DNA from: Chloroflexota bacterium
Lineage (GTDB): Bacteria; Chloroflexota; Dehalococcoidia; JACPQD01
DNA: 51,379 bases
Reading direction: 5' to 3'
NCBI GenBank assembly: GCA_016190665.1
Contig: JACPQD010000043.1
Coordinates: 1 to 51,379 of the forward strand
This document shows positions 1 through 6,935 of this stretch, piece by piece (positions within the stretch are counted from its first letter, which is position 1; each line of letters starts with the position of its first letter). Under the pieces are notes generated by a model. That model ran no database searches. It saw nothing but the letters and a program-made list of their open reading frames with translations, and was not told the DNA's origin. The position numbers and the translations under genes were made by a program.

Positions 1-83
1 CCTCCGCGGGAGAGGACTAAGGTGAGGGGGCTTTCCGGTTTCACCCTCACCCTACCCTCTCCCGTCGAGGGAGAGGAAAGCTA
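1..83. repeat. Dispersed inverted-repeat element, cut by the window edge
   Basis: This stretch is nearly the reverse complement of positions 45904-45995, which lie inside a GT39-like reading frame. Both copies contain GAGAGGGTAGGGTGAGGGTG and CCTCTCCCGCGGAGG in matching order. The end that should carry the second terminal repeat lies beyond base 1. The remaining bases up to 136 show no gene. It looks like a small non-coding repeat, not an insertion sequence, because no transposase reading frame is attached. Confidence 0.75.
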
Positions 84-136
84 AAGAACCGGCGTTCGGC
101 CCGAAAACATGTTACGCCTACTTCTACAACTTGGTA

Positions 137-1321
137 CTAGCGATTGCCGCCCGCTGGCGCCACTTGCATCGAGTAGTGACACTCCTGGCAGGTAGCGTCG
201 ATGGTCTTCTTGTTCTCACCAGGCGTGGAAAGTTTGCCGTGGCATCGGAAACAGCCCGGCGATTCCAGATGGCCGATATTGTCGACATGGGTCTTCCAGT
301 TCGTCTTCATTTCGGGGAAGATGCTCTCCCGAGCCACCCGCGCCAGCTCGGCAATGACGCCCTCGATCCTCTCCTTCTTCTCGGTGAAGATTGCCGGGTA
401 GGACTCCTGGTAGAAGGCCTTCAGCCCTTCGATCTTGCCCAGCGTAGCCTCCAGATCGAGTTCACTTCCCGTGAAGGCCTCCATGGCCTTCTTCTTGACG
501 AAGGGCAGGTTTCGATCAATCTTTCCCCGGGAAATGAGGTTGTCCACCCGCTGACTTGGGGAGCGAAAAACGTGGGTCGCCCTGTTATGGCAATCGATGC
601 AGTCCATCAGGCGCTTGTCTTTCTCCAGCCGCTCGGGAGTGACTTCTGAAGCCTTTGTCGGCAGCACATACTCCCGCAACGTGCCGTCTCCGTTCTGCAC
701 TCCCACCCAGGCTATCTCCTGTCGCTTCTCATCCAGCGGTAGATACCAGACCCTGGCGGCGATATGCCAGTGGATGCCTCTGGCGCCGTCAGCCTTCCCG
801 CCGCCCACCTTGAAAGCAGTGGTCCTGGGTTGCTCCGTGTTCCTCTCATCCTCGGCGTAGTGGCGTGCGACGCGCAGACGGTCCTCGGTGAACTTCTCCG
901 GCCAGTGGCAGCGCTCGCAGGTTTCCCGCGCAGGTCGCAAGTTCTCCACCGGAGACGGGATGGGGCGCTGGTAGGTATTGAAGATCGTGGCGAAGACCTG
1001 AGGGATGCCGTTGATCTTCGACTTGACCAGCCAGTCGGCACCCGGCCCGATATGACAGTTCACGCAGTTAACGCGGGCGTGGGGGGACTCATCATAGACC
1101 GTATACTGAGGTTTCATCACCGTATGACATAACTCACCACAGAACTTTGGCGAATCCATGAACTCTGCTCCTCGGAAGCCCACGGCGGCGAGAAGCATTA
1201 TCTCGATGACCCCGCCGACGACAAAGAAAATGATCCAGCGCCGCTGGCGCGGATCATTCAAATCAATGGTTGCGAACCTTCTCTGTATCCATCCTTCATG
1301 TCTAGCCGCCGTTTTCTTCAC
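137..1321 (-). CDS. NapC/NirT-type multihaem cytochrome c
   Basis: Membrane-anchored cytochrome predicted to pass electrons from the quinone pool to periplasmic partners. The 394-residue protein has one hydrophobic segment at about residues 28-47, followed by haem sites: one C-x3-CH motif (CGELCH) and five CxxCH motifs (CVNCH, CERCH, CIDCH, CFRCH, CQECH). The C-x3-CH first site is a known variant of this family. The start is GTG, with AGGAGG about 12 bases upstream. Family members usually carry an extra N-terminal membrane pair, which here is encoded by the separate gene just upstream (1363-1602). The partner oxidoreductase is not in the window, so the terminal acceptor is unknown. Confidence 0.9.
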   Translation of the reverse strand: MKKTAARHEGWIQRRFATIDLNDPRQRRWIIFFVVGGVIEIMLLAAVGFRGAEFMDSPKFCGELCHTVMKPQYTVYDESPHARVNCVNCHIGPGADWLVKSKINGIPQVFATIFNTYQRPIPSPVENLRPARETCERCHWPEKFTEDRLRVARHYAEDERNTEQPRTTAFKVGGGKADGARGIHWHIAARVWYLPLDEKRQEIAWVGVQNGDGTLREYVLPTKASEVTPERLEKDKRLMDCIDCHNRATHVFRSPSQRVDNLISRGKIDRNLPFVKKKAMEAFTGSELDLEATLGKIEGLKAFYQESYPAIFTEKKERIEGVIAELARVARESIFPEMKTNWKTHVDNIGHLESPGCFRCHGKLSTPGENKKTIDATCQECHYSMQVAPAGGNR

Positions 1322-1362
1322 GTCTTAAACACACCTCCTCGCCCGCAATACCCTATGGGTCG

Positions 1363-1602
1363 CTACTCAGATTGCCTGGGAGGCTGCTTGGGCTTCCTTT
1401 CCAAAACCAGCCCCACCACAAAGACCACCCCCCCAGCTATGAAGATAGCCGGCATCAGTATGAGCAGCACGACGCCCATATAAGGGTTTGTCTCCGGCAA
1501 TGCCGCCACCAGGATGAAAAGAACCACTGCGAGGCTCATAACCAGAAGCGACGCTCCTATGGCCACCAGGGCATCACCAAACAACTCACGCAATTCCAGC
1601 AC
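1363..1602 (-). CDS. Small two-helix membrane protein, partner of the cytochrome
   Basis: About 79 residues with two hydrophobic helices separated by a short loop containing NPYMG, ending in a charged RKPKQPPRQSE tail. This resembles the N-terminal membrane region of long NapC/NirT cytochromes (the NPYxG...P-x-F-x-x-G pattern), here as a free protein. It ends 41 bases before the cytochrome start, on the same strand, so the two are probably co-transcribed. The start is uncertain: GTG at 1602 sits hard against AAGGGG, TTG at 1593 has better spacing, and the frame is open up to 1695. The family link is inference from the pattern and the context. Confidence 0.6.
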   Translation of the reverse strand: MLELRELFGDALVAIGASLLVMSLAVVLFILVAALPETNPYMGVVLLILMPAIFIAGGVVFVVGLVLERKPKQPPRQSE

Positions 1603-1929
1603 CCCCTTCGACTTGTGCAGTCTGCCTCGAATTCCAAGGGCGCAAACCGTCAGCAGAGGAAAAGCACGACTCCGCCCGATACCGTCGGGATGCATCTGGA
1701 CCCTGCACTACACCCACTCTCCGCCTCCAAGGCGTACGCGCCTCAGTCCTTAGATCTGCTATGCGAGCGAGGACCTGCAGGGTGTTGAACTTCATAGCTG
1801 GCGATCACTGCTTCAGAGATAGGGAGAAGCCGCAAAGGGAAAACAGACACAGTCTACCCAGTTGCAGCAGTCCAAACACCCCGTTCAACACTACCTATTC
1901 AGCCTTTCGCAGCCCCTCCCAAGTAGTCG

Positions 1930-1938
1930 ATTATAACA
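1930..1938 (-). promoter_or_regulatory. Extended -10 promoter for the cytochrome pair
   Basis: On the minus strand the sequence reads TGTTATAAT, an extended -10 element. No good -35 is seen at 17 bases. It would give a leader of about 320 bases before the small membrane protein gene. Confidence 0.45.
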
Positions 1939-2447
1939 TATAATTCTCAACAAGTGAAGATTGTTGACCCACTTTTCTCCCAACTTATGCCGGCATTTCC
2001 CCATCACTGACTGGGTAGTCTAACCCCTACTGGTCCCTTTCATGTAGCTCGGCGACGAGTCTGGTGGTCAGAAAAAAAGACTATTTTCGATCAGCGGGCC
2101 GAAACCAGTTGTTCGGTGATGCAATGATAAGTGGCGTTGACCTTATCGTCATGCCTTAGCCGGGGATCGGCGTGAGGAAGTGTCCGGAGAAATGCTCGCC
2201 GCGCTCCCATTCCGCTCTTTTTTCTGCCAAAGGCAAGGGGTCTTACTCCTCCTTTACGCCGGGGTTTTTCATACTGGTGAGGAGGGAGGAAATGGTCTAG
2301 AGATATCCCCGAAACCAAGGATGAGGATATCCCCTGGATGTGGTAGTGAGTATCCCCCAGGTGAGGTAGAGCCGGGGGAATCTCGGATTGGGGTGTGGAA
2401 CGTGGGGGAGGGGCATCCGGGGTCAAGGGTCCTGGTGCGATCATAAA
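1939..2447. other. Gene-poor stretch
   Basis: No convincing gene. A minus-strand frame (2091-2465) has a proline- and arginine-rich translation without recognisable motifs. Between about 2300 and 2380 the motif GATATCCCC and near-copies (GAGATATCCCC, GAGGATATCCCC, GAGTATCCCCC) recur three times, as a degenerate direct repeat in purine-rich DNA. Confidence 0.5.
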
Positions 2448-2482
2448 TAACTGAGGCCACCTCATTAAGGTGGCCTCAGTTA
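2448..2482 (-). terminator. Strong 15-bp hairpin, probable terminator
   Basis: Perfect arms TAACTGAGGCCACCT (2448-2462) and AGGTGGCCTCAGTTA (2468-2482) around a five-base loop. On the minus strand it is followed by the T-rich TTATTTATG, and on the plus strand by CAGGCCAG. It therefore most likely ends a minus-strand transcript from the small ORF at 2579-2707. Confidence 0.6.
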
Positions 2483-2578
2483 CAGGCCAGGGTAAAGGGT
2501 GACTATGTCACCTAAAATCAAGCCATCACGCCTTATCCTTCAACCTTTACCCTCTACTGCGAGTTGAGATGACTTTCG

Positions 2579-2707
2579 TCATTCGTCTATGCGCACCGGC
2601 ACTTCGCTCGGTTTGAGATCGGGTCTGGAAGCGCAGTCAATCCACTCCTTGCAGAACTCTACCGCTTCTCGCAGCCGGTCCGTCGTCTCCTTCAGCAACT
2701 CCTTCAT
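2579..2707 (-). CDS. Possible 42-residue small protein
   Basis: A short open frame starting ATG with GGGAGG placed eight bases upstream, giving a 42-residue acidic protein that opens MKELLKETTDRLREAVEFC. The first 25 residues would form an amphipathic helix, and there are two cysteines. A strong hairpin with a T-rich minus-strand flank lies about 100 bases downstream. No family is recognised. The ribosome-binding site, the helix periodicity and the terminator together support a real gene, but length alone cannot. Confidence 0.4.
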   Translation of the reverse strand: MKELLKETTDRLREAVEFCKEWIDCASRPDLKPSEVPVRIDE

Positions 2708-2824
2708 TGTCGTCCTCCCTACGGCAGGAGTACCAGATACCGGTCCACTCTATCAAGCGTATCGCCCCGTGCACAAGCCAAATTCCATCCACTTCACATG
2801 GTACAACAGTGTAGACGGCTTGTC

Positions 2825-2840
2825 TGTGACTTCTGTCACA
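2825..2840. promoter_or_regulatory. CRP-like operator palindrome
   Basis: TGTGACTTCTGTCACA is a perfect inverted repeat and fits the TGTGA-N6-TCACA consensus of CRP/FNR-family regulators. Its centre lies about 68 bases upstream of the start point predicted from the -10 at 2889-2894, close to where class I activators bind. The regulator itself is not identified in the window. Confidence 0.5.
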
Positions 2841-2865
2841 TCGCCGGCCTCGCCGGCGGCGCGGC

Positions 2866-2894
2866 TTGCTTTGCCGGGAAACACCGTTTATACT
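2866..2894 (+). promoter_or_regulatory. Promoter of uppP
   Basis: TTGCTT, a 17-base spacer and TATACT, followed by a leader of about 55 bases to the uppP start. Confidence 0.55.
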
Positions 2895-2953
2895 TAGCGG
2901 GCCAAAGGGAGAGGTTTGGTTTCGGGCTCGCCCAGTTAGGAGAGTGCAAAGCT

Positions 2954-3760
2954 ATGGAATGGTTCCAGTTCGCCTTTCTGGGGGCGGTACAAGGCGCTAC
3001 CGAGTTCATCCCGGTGAGCAGCTCAGCGCACCTGGTTCTGGTACCCTGGCTCCTGGGGTGGAGCGAACCCGACCTTCTCTTCGATACGATGGTTCACTGG
3101 GGCACGCTGGCGGGAGTTGTGGCCTACTTCTGGAGGGACATCTTGAGTCTGCTGGGCGACTGGTTCGCGACCTTCAGTCGCCGGAGGATTGTCACACCGG
3201 AGGGCAGGATCGCATGGCTCATCGTGATCGGCAGTGTTCCCGCCGCCGTAATGGGAGTGCTCTGGGAGAAATCCTTCGAGGAGCTTTTCAGCTCGCCGGC
3301 GAAGGTGGCCGTGCTGCTGCTGGGGACCGGGGTTATCTTGACGGCCGGCGAGTGGCTTGGGCAGCGGAAGAGGGGTTTGGACACCCTCACCGTGCCCGAC
3401 TCACTGTGGATCGGCATTGCCCAGGGCATCGCCATAGCGCCGGGCATTTCGCGCTCCGGGATAACCATAGCGGCAGGACTCCTCCGGGGCGTGCGCCGAG
3501 AAGAGGCCGCGAGGTACAGCTTCCTGCTGGGGATTCCCATAATATTGGGAGCGGGCCTGTTTCAAGTCTATCGCACGCCAGTCGCGAACCTGGCTGCGGT
3601 CTGGCCGTCCCTCGCCGTCGGATTCGTCTTCGCCGCGGTATCAGGGTTTCTCGCGGTGCGCTTTCTTCTCGATTATCTCCGCGGACACGGGCTGAAAGTC
3701 TTTGCGGTCTATTGCTGGCTGTTTGGAGGCGCCTCGCTCATCATCGCGGCAGCGCGATAG
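2954..3760 (+). CDS. uppP: Undecaprenyl-diphosphatase (BacA/UppP family)
   Basis: Integral membrane phosphatase that recycles undecaprenyl pyrophosphate to the monophosphate carrier used for cell wall and surface-glycan assembly. The 268-residue length matches the family. Both signature motifs are present: GATEFIPVSSSAHL near the N-terminus with the catalytic glutamate, and PGISRSG in the second half. Hydrophobic segments cover most of the protein. The frame is open back to 2798, but ATG at 2954 is the start expected from the family (MEWFQ...) and has AGGAG about 11 bases upstream. Weak ties to the VanY-like and glycosyltransferase genes elsewhere in the window are functional only. Confidence 0.95.
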   Translation: MEWFQFAFLGAVQGATEFIPVSSSAHLVLVPWLLGWSEPDLLFDTMVHWGTLAGVVAYFWRDILSLLGDWFATFSRRRIVTPEGRIAWLIVIGSVPAAVMGVLWEKSFEELFSSPAKVAVLLLGTGVILTAGEWLGQRKRGLDTLTVPDSLWIGIAQGIAIAPGISRSGITIAAGLLRGVRREEAARYSFLLGIPIILGAGLFQVYRTPVANLAAVWPSLAVGFVFAAVSGFLAVRFLLDYLRGHGLKVFAVYCWLFGGASLIIAAAR

Positions 3761-3823
3761 AACCCGATGGCATCACCCGTCGCTCGACGATTCCGCTATG
3801 CAGCTCGCCCACCCCTGACCAGC

Positions 3824-4108
3824 TTACTTCATACTCCCTATGAGCTGCTCCACGGTCATGGCCGCCATAGTCATGGTCTGTAACGTCCCGCGGGCGCCCA
3901 GCTCCGCCGCTATCCTGGCCACGGTCTCGTTGTTCGGCGCCTCAAGGATGTTGACGAAGTCGTAGGGGCCGAGCAAGGCAAACTGGGCGGTTATTTTGGC
4001 CCCCATGGCCTCCACTTCTTTGTTGACCTCCCAAATGCGCTGAGGGTTCTTTTTCACGCTCTTGCGGCCCTCGTCCGTGAGATTCGTGAGCATAACATAG
4101 TAGGCCAT
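3824..4108 (-). CDS. GYD domain protein
   Basis: A 94-residue GYD-family protein. It opens MAYYVMLTNLTDEG and contains the GPYDFV segment that matches the family's name motif, followed by a C-terminal TMTAMT-like strand (TMTMAAMTVEQL). The fold is a ferredoxin-like, probably oligomeric barrel, and no reaction is established for the family. ATG at 4108 is chosen over the longer frame because GGAGG lies a few bases upstream. It is monocistronic, convergent with uppP, and has its own promoter. Confidence 0.85.
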   Translation of the reverse strand: MAYYVMLTNLTDEGRKSVKKNPQRIWEVNKEVEAMGAKITAQFALLGPYDFVNILEAPNNETVARIAAELGARGTLQTMTMAAMTVEQLIGSMK

Positions 4109-4155
4109 TTCCCACCTCCGTGTTGTAAGAATCGGCGTCCTGACCCTCTGGCACA

Positions 4156-4184
4156 AATATATGCGTCCTCCTTCTACCAGTCAA
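4156..4184 (-). promoter_or_regulatory. Promoter of the GYD gene
   Basis: On the minus strand: TTGACT, 17 bases, TATATT. The -10 is about 50 bases from the start codon. Confidence 0.65.
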
Positions 4185-4327
4185 TATGAAAAGGCATCGC
4201 CGTCCAGAAATGTAACGCTTTTGTAATTTCGGTGCGCTGCCGCGCAAGATTTCTTCACCCAACGGAGGCTATACTGGAGAAGATAGGCCAGGGCGGTGGG
4301 AAAGCCTACCCGCGGGATGGAGGACGC

Positions 4328-4549
4328 ATGCCTTACGAAAGCACAGCAGACCTGCCAGAAAGGGTCCGCGCCCATTTGCCTGAACATGCGCAGGAAATCT
4401 TCCGCGCCGCCTTCAATAACGCTTGGGAGGAATACTATGATGACGAGGCGCGCGCTTTTCGAGTGGCTTGGGCGGCTGTGAAGAAGGAATACCATAAGGA
4501 CGATAGCGGGCGCTGGGTCAGGGTCGTCGCGCCTTTCGGGAGGAGATAA
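4328..4549 (+). CDS. ChaB family protein
   Basis: A 73-residue ChaB-like protein. The pattern LPERVRAHLPEHAQEIFRAAF followed by NNAWEEY and AWAAVKKEY is typical of the family. ChaB was named as a putative cation transport regulator in Escherichia coli, but its molecular role is unsettled. ATG at 4328 follows GGAGG by four bases. A TATACT at 4270-4275 may be its -10 element, without a clear -35. It lies six bases ahead of the GerW-like gene and is probably co-transcribed with it. Confidence 0.85.
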   Translation: MPYESTADLPERVRAHLPEHAQEIFRAAFNNAWEEYYDDEARAFRVAWAAVKKEYHKDDSGRWVRVVAPFGRR

Positions 4550-4555
4550 CCAAGT

Positions 4556-4927
4556 ATGGCAGAGTCAGACGTCGGGGGTAGACTTTCCGGCTTCAAGGAC
4601 TTGGTGGGGGTTGACCGCGTGTTTGGCAGGCCGGAGGTGATCGGCGAGAAGACCATCATACCCGTCGCCCGGGTATCCTATGGCTTCGGCGGAGGCTTCG
4701 GGCGGAAGAAGGCCGGCGGGGGCGTCCCAGCGGAGGAGAGCGACGAGGGGGGAGGAGGTGGAGGCGGAGCTTCCATCAAACCAGTAGCGATACTGGAGGT
4801 CACCCCCGGTGAAACAAAGTTGATACCGATCGTTGATGTGACCAGAGTAGCGATATGCGCCATGCTTCTCATCGCCTGGAATGTCTTCTGGGTCACGAAG
4901 ACAGTACGCTGCCTGGGCCGGAAGTAA
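4556..4927 (+). CDS. GerW/YtfJ-like protein
   Basis: A 123-residue member of the GerW (YtfJ) family. After an N-terminal helix it has GEKTIIPVARVSYGFGGGFG, the family hallmark, then a glycine-rich low-complexity linker (about residues 55-75), the conserved KPVAILEVTPG stretch, and a hydrophobic C-terminal tail at about residues 98-115 that could anchor it to the membrane. In Bacillus the family is linked to sporulation and germination, but it is widespread in non-sporulating bacteria, so no spore role is implied. The start ATG has GGAGGAGA about 12 bases upstream, inside the end of the ChaB gene. Confidence 0.85.
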   Translation: MAESDVGGRLSGFKDLVGVDRVFGRPEVIGEKTIIPVARVSYGFGGGFGRKKAGGGVPAEESDEGGGGGGGASIKPVAILEVTPGETKLIPIVDVTRVAICAMLLIAWNVFWVTKTVRCLGRK

Positions 4928-5032
4928 CAGGGGGCTTGCCTGCGTCACGTCTGCGGTCGCCGTCGGCGCCCTTGGCGTGCGCCTCTTGGCGGCAGGGACC
5001 GATCTCCGGAGCCTACGACCTAGCCTGGCCGC

Positions 5033-5926
5033 TCACCTGAGACGGGGATCCAGCAAGTCCCTCAGGGCGTCTCCCAGCATGTTGAAGCCAAACACGGTGA
5101 GGCTAATGGCTATGCCGGGGAAAAGAGCCATCCAGGGAGCCCTCTCAAAGAAGGGGCGGGCTTCCTCGCTGACCATCCGTCCCCAGGAAGGGTCTGGCGG
5201 CGGGACGCCGAAGCCCAGAAAGGAGAGGTTGGACTCCATAATGACGATATTCCCCCAGTTTAGCGTGGCAATGACCATAACGGGGCCAAAGATATTTGGC
5301 AGGATGTAGTAGGTAATTATGCGCAGGCGGCTGCAGCCAACTGCCAACGCCGACTCAAAATACTGCAACTCTTTAATACTTAACACGGCAGCGCGGACCA
5401 CGCGGCTGTACCGGATACCCAGGATAATGCCCAGTGTGATGATGAGACTTGCCATCGAAGTGCCCATTAACATAATCATGGCAAGCATTATGAGGAGGCC
5501 GGGGAAGGCCAACGCAGTGTCGACGATGCGCTGGACTGCCATATCCCACCAGCCGCCAAAATACCCGGTGCTTACGCCAACCAGGAGCACAAGGAGGACG
5601 GTCAGGCCAGTGGCCAGGGAGGCGACCGTCATAGAGACACGCGCCCCCCAGATAACCCTGCTGTAGATGTCAAAGCCGTAGTTGTCTGTTCCCAGGGGGT
5701 AGGTCGCATTAGGTGACAGGAGGCGGATACTCGCGTTGGCTTCAATCGGGTCATGAGTGGCCAGCAAAGGAGCAAAAATGCCGACAAGGAGCATTAGAAG
5801 GACAAAGGCTGCCCCGATGGCGCCAAGAGGCTTCCGCCGCACAAGATGCACTGCACCCTTGGCGAGCCATATCTGGCTTGCCATGAGGTTTGCCTTGGGC
5901 AGTTCGATAGCTCTAGTGGGTGCCAT
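5033..5926 (-). CDS. ABC transporter permease, DppC/OppC type
   Basis: A 297-residue inner-membrane permease of the peptide/nickel uptake family. It has an N-terminal membrane helix after a charged segment (about residues 28-50), the family PLGTDNYGFDIYSRVIWGAR motif, and a core permease domain with the EAA loop region around ALAVGCSRLRIITYYILPN. The C-terminus DALRDLLDPRLR is typical. ATG at 5926 lies eight bases past the dppB-like stop and has AGGAAGG before it, so the longer upstream frame is ignored. No ATP-binding subunit follows within the window, so the transporter is incomplete here. Confidence 0.92.
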   Translation of the reverse strand: MAPTRAIELPKANLMASQIWLAKGAVHLVRRKPLGAIGAAFVLLMLLVGIFAPLLATHDPIEANASIRLLSPNATYPLGTDNYGFDIYSRVIWGARVSMTVASLATGLTVLLVLLVGVSTGYFGGWWDMAVQRIVDTALAFPGLLIMLAMIMLMGTSMASLIITLGIILGIRYSRVVRAAVLSIKELQYFESALAVGCSRLRIITYYILPNIFGPVMVIATLNWGNIVIMESNLSFLGFGVPPPDPSWGRMVSEEARPFFERAPWMALFPGIAISLTVFGFNMLGDALRDLLDPRLR

Positions 5927-5934
5927 ATGCCTTC

Positions 5935-6882
5935 CTAGTTGAGCCGCAGGCGCGGATCCAGAGCCGCATGGAGCAGATCGACGGCGATGTTTATTAAGAG
6001 CACCGCCACGACCAGGAAGATCACCGTTGCCTGGATCGCCGGGTAATCGCGGAAGGTCAATGCGGACAGAACCCACCGCCCAAGTCCCGGAAGGTTGAAG
6101 ATACTCTCAAGGATTACGGTTCCGCCTATGAGGCGCGCAATCGAAATGCCGAGGAGCATGAGGACAGGGATTATGGCGTTTGCCATAGCGTGGCGCAAGT
6201 TGACCTGGTACTCTGACAGCCCTTTGGCCCTGGCCGTTCTGATGAAGTCCTGGCGGAGCACATCGAGGAAGGCCGTGCGGGTCATGCGCATAAGTATGCC
6301 GGCCATCTCTAGGCCCAGGATTATGGACGGCAAGACGAATATCTGCAAATTTCCCAGCGGATCGGCGCTGAAGGGCACGTACTTGATGGGCGGCATCCAA
6401 CGAAAGTACAGAGACAAGACCAGGATGGCGACAGTGGCAAGCCAGAATCCCGGAATGGAGATAGCTCCTATGGCAAGGGAGCGCCCTATGTAGTCCCCCC
6501 ACGTATCCTGGCGGATCGCCGACCACACGCCGATGGGTATGCCGAAAACCAGGGAAAATAGCAGCGCCAGAAGGCCCAACTCCAGCGTCACCGGAAGCCG
6601 ATCCCCAATCTCCTTCATCACAGGTTTCTTGGTAAGCAGGGAGTTGCCGAAATCGCCCCGGAGTAGACTCCCAACCCAGACGAAGTACTGAATGGCAACC
6701 GGCTTGTCCAATCCGATCCTGGCGATCTCGCGCTCATACTCCTCCGGAGGTAGCTCGCGATCAGAACTCAGCATCATGACGATATCGCCCGGAAACAAAC
6801 GTATGATGGCGAAAACGAAGAGCGAAGCGATTACGACGGCCGGAATCATAAGGAGCACGCGTCGGACTACGTACTGTCGCAT
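5935..6882 (-). CDS. ABC transporter permease, DppB/OppB type
   Basis: A 315-residue permease paired with the DppC-type gene. It opens MRQYVVRRVLLMIPAV, the standard OppB-like start with one membrane helix, carries GDFGNSLLTKKPV and the EAA-type stretch RTARAKGLSEYQVNLRHAM, and ends DLLHAALDPRLRLN. ATG at 6882 is preferred over the upstream TTG because GGAGAAGGGG directly precedes it. It follows SBP1 after 53 bases on the same strand and belongs to the operon led by the gene at 10365-10772. Confidence 0.92.
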   Translation of the reverse strand: MRQYVVRRVLLMIPAVVIASLFVFAIIRLFPGDIVMMLSSDRELPPEEYEREIARIGLDKPVAIQYFVWVGSLLRGDFGNSLLTKKPVMKEIGDRLPVTLELGLLALLFSLVFGIPIGVWSAIRQDTWGDYIGRSLAIGAISIPGFWLATVAILVLSLYFRWMPPIKYVPFSADPLGNLQIFVLPSIILGLEMAGILMRMTRTAFLDVLRQDFIRTARAKGLSEYQVNLRHAMANAIIPVLMLLGISIARLIGGTVILESIFNLPGLGRWVLSALTFRDYPAIQATVIFLVVAVLLINIAVDLLHAALDPRLRLN

Positions 6883-6935
6883 GGTCCCCTTCTCCAAGTT
6901 AGCGGCGTGGGCGCCGCGCGCCGCCAGCCCTGCGG

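Noticed and set aside
1586..1795. Minus-strand frame of 69 codons ahead of the cytochrome pair
   Set aside because: No ribosome-binding site or recognisable domain; it probably lies in the leader of the cytochrome transcript.
2091..2465. Minus-strand frame of 124 codons in the gene-poor stretch
   Set aside because: Proline- and arginine-rich translation with no motif; it runs through a hairpin that looks like a terminator.
2866..3843. Long plus-strand frame of 325 codons overlapping uppP
   Set aside because: It is a shadow frame of uppP, arginine-rich and without motifs; uppP has both family signatures.
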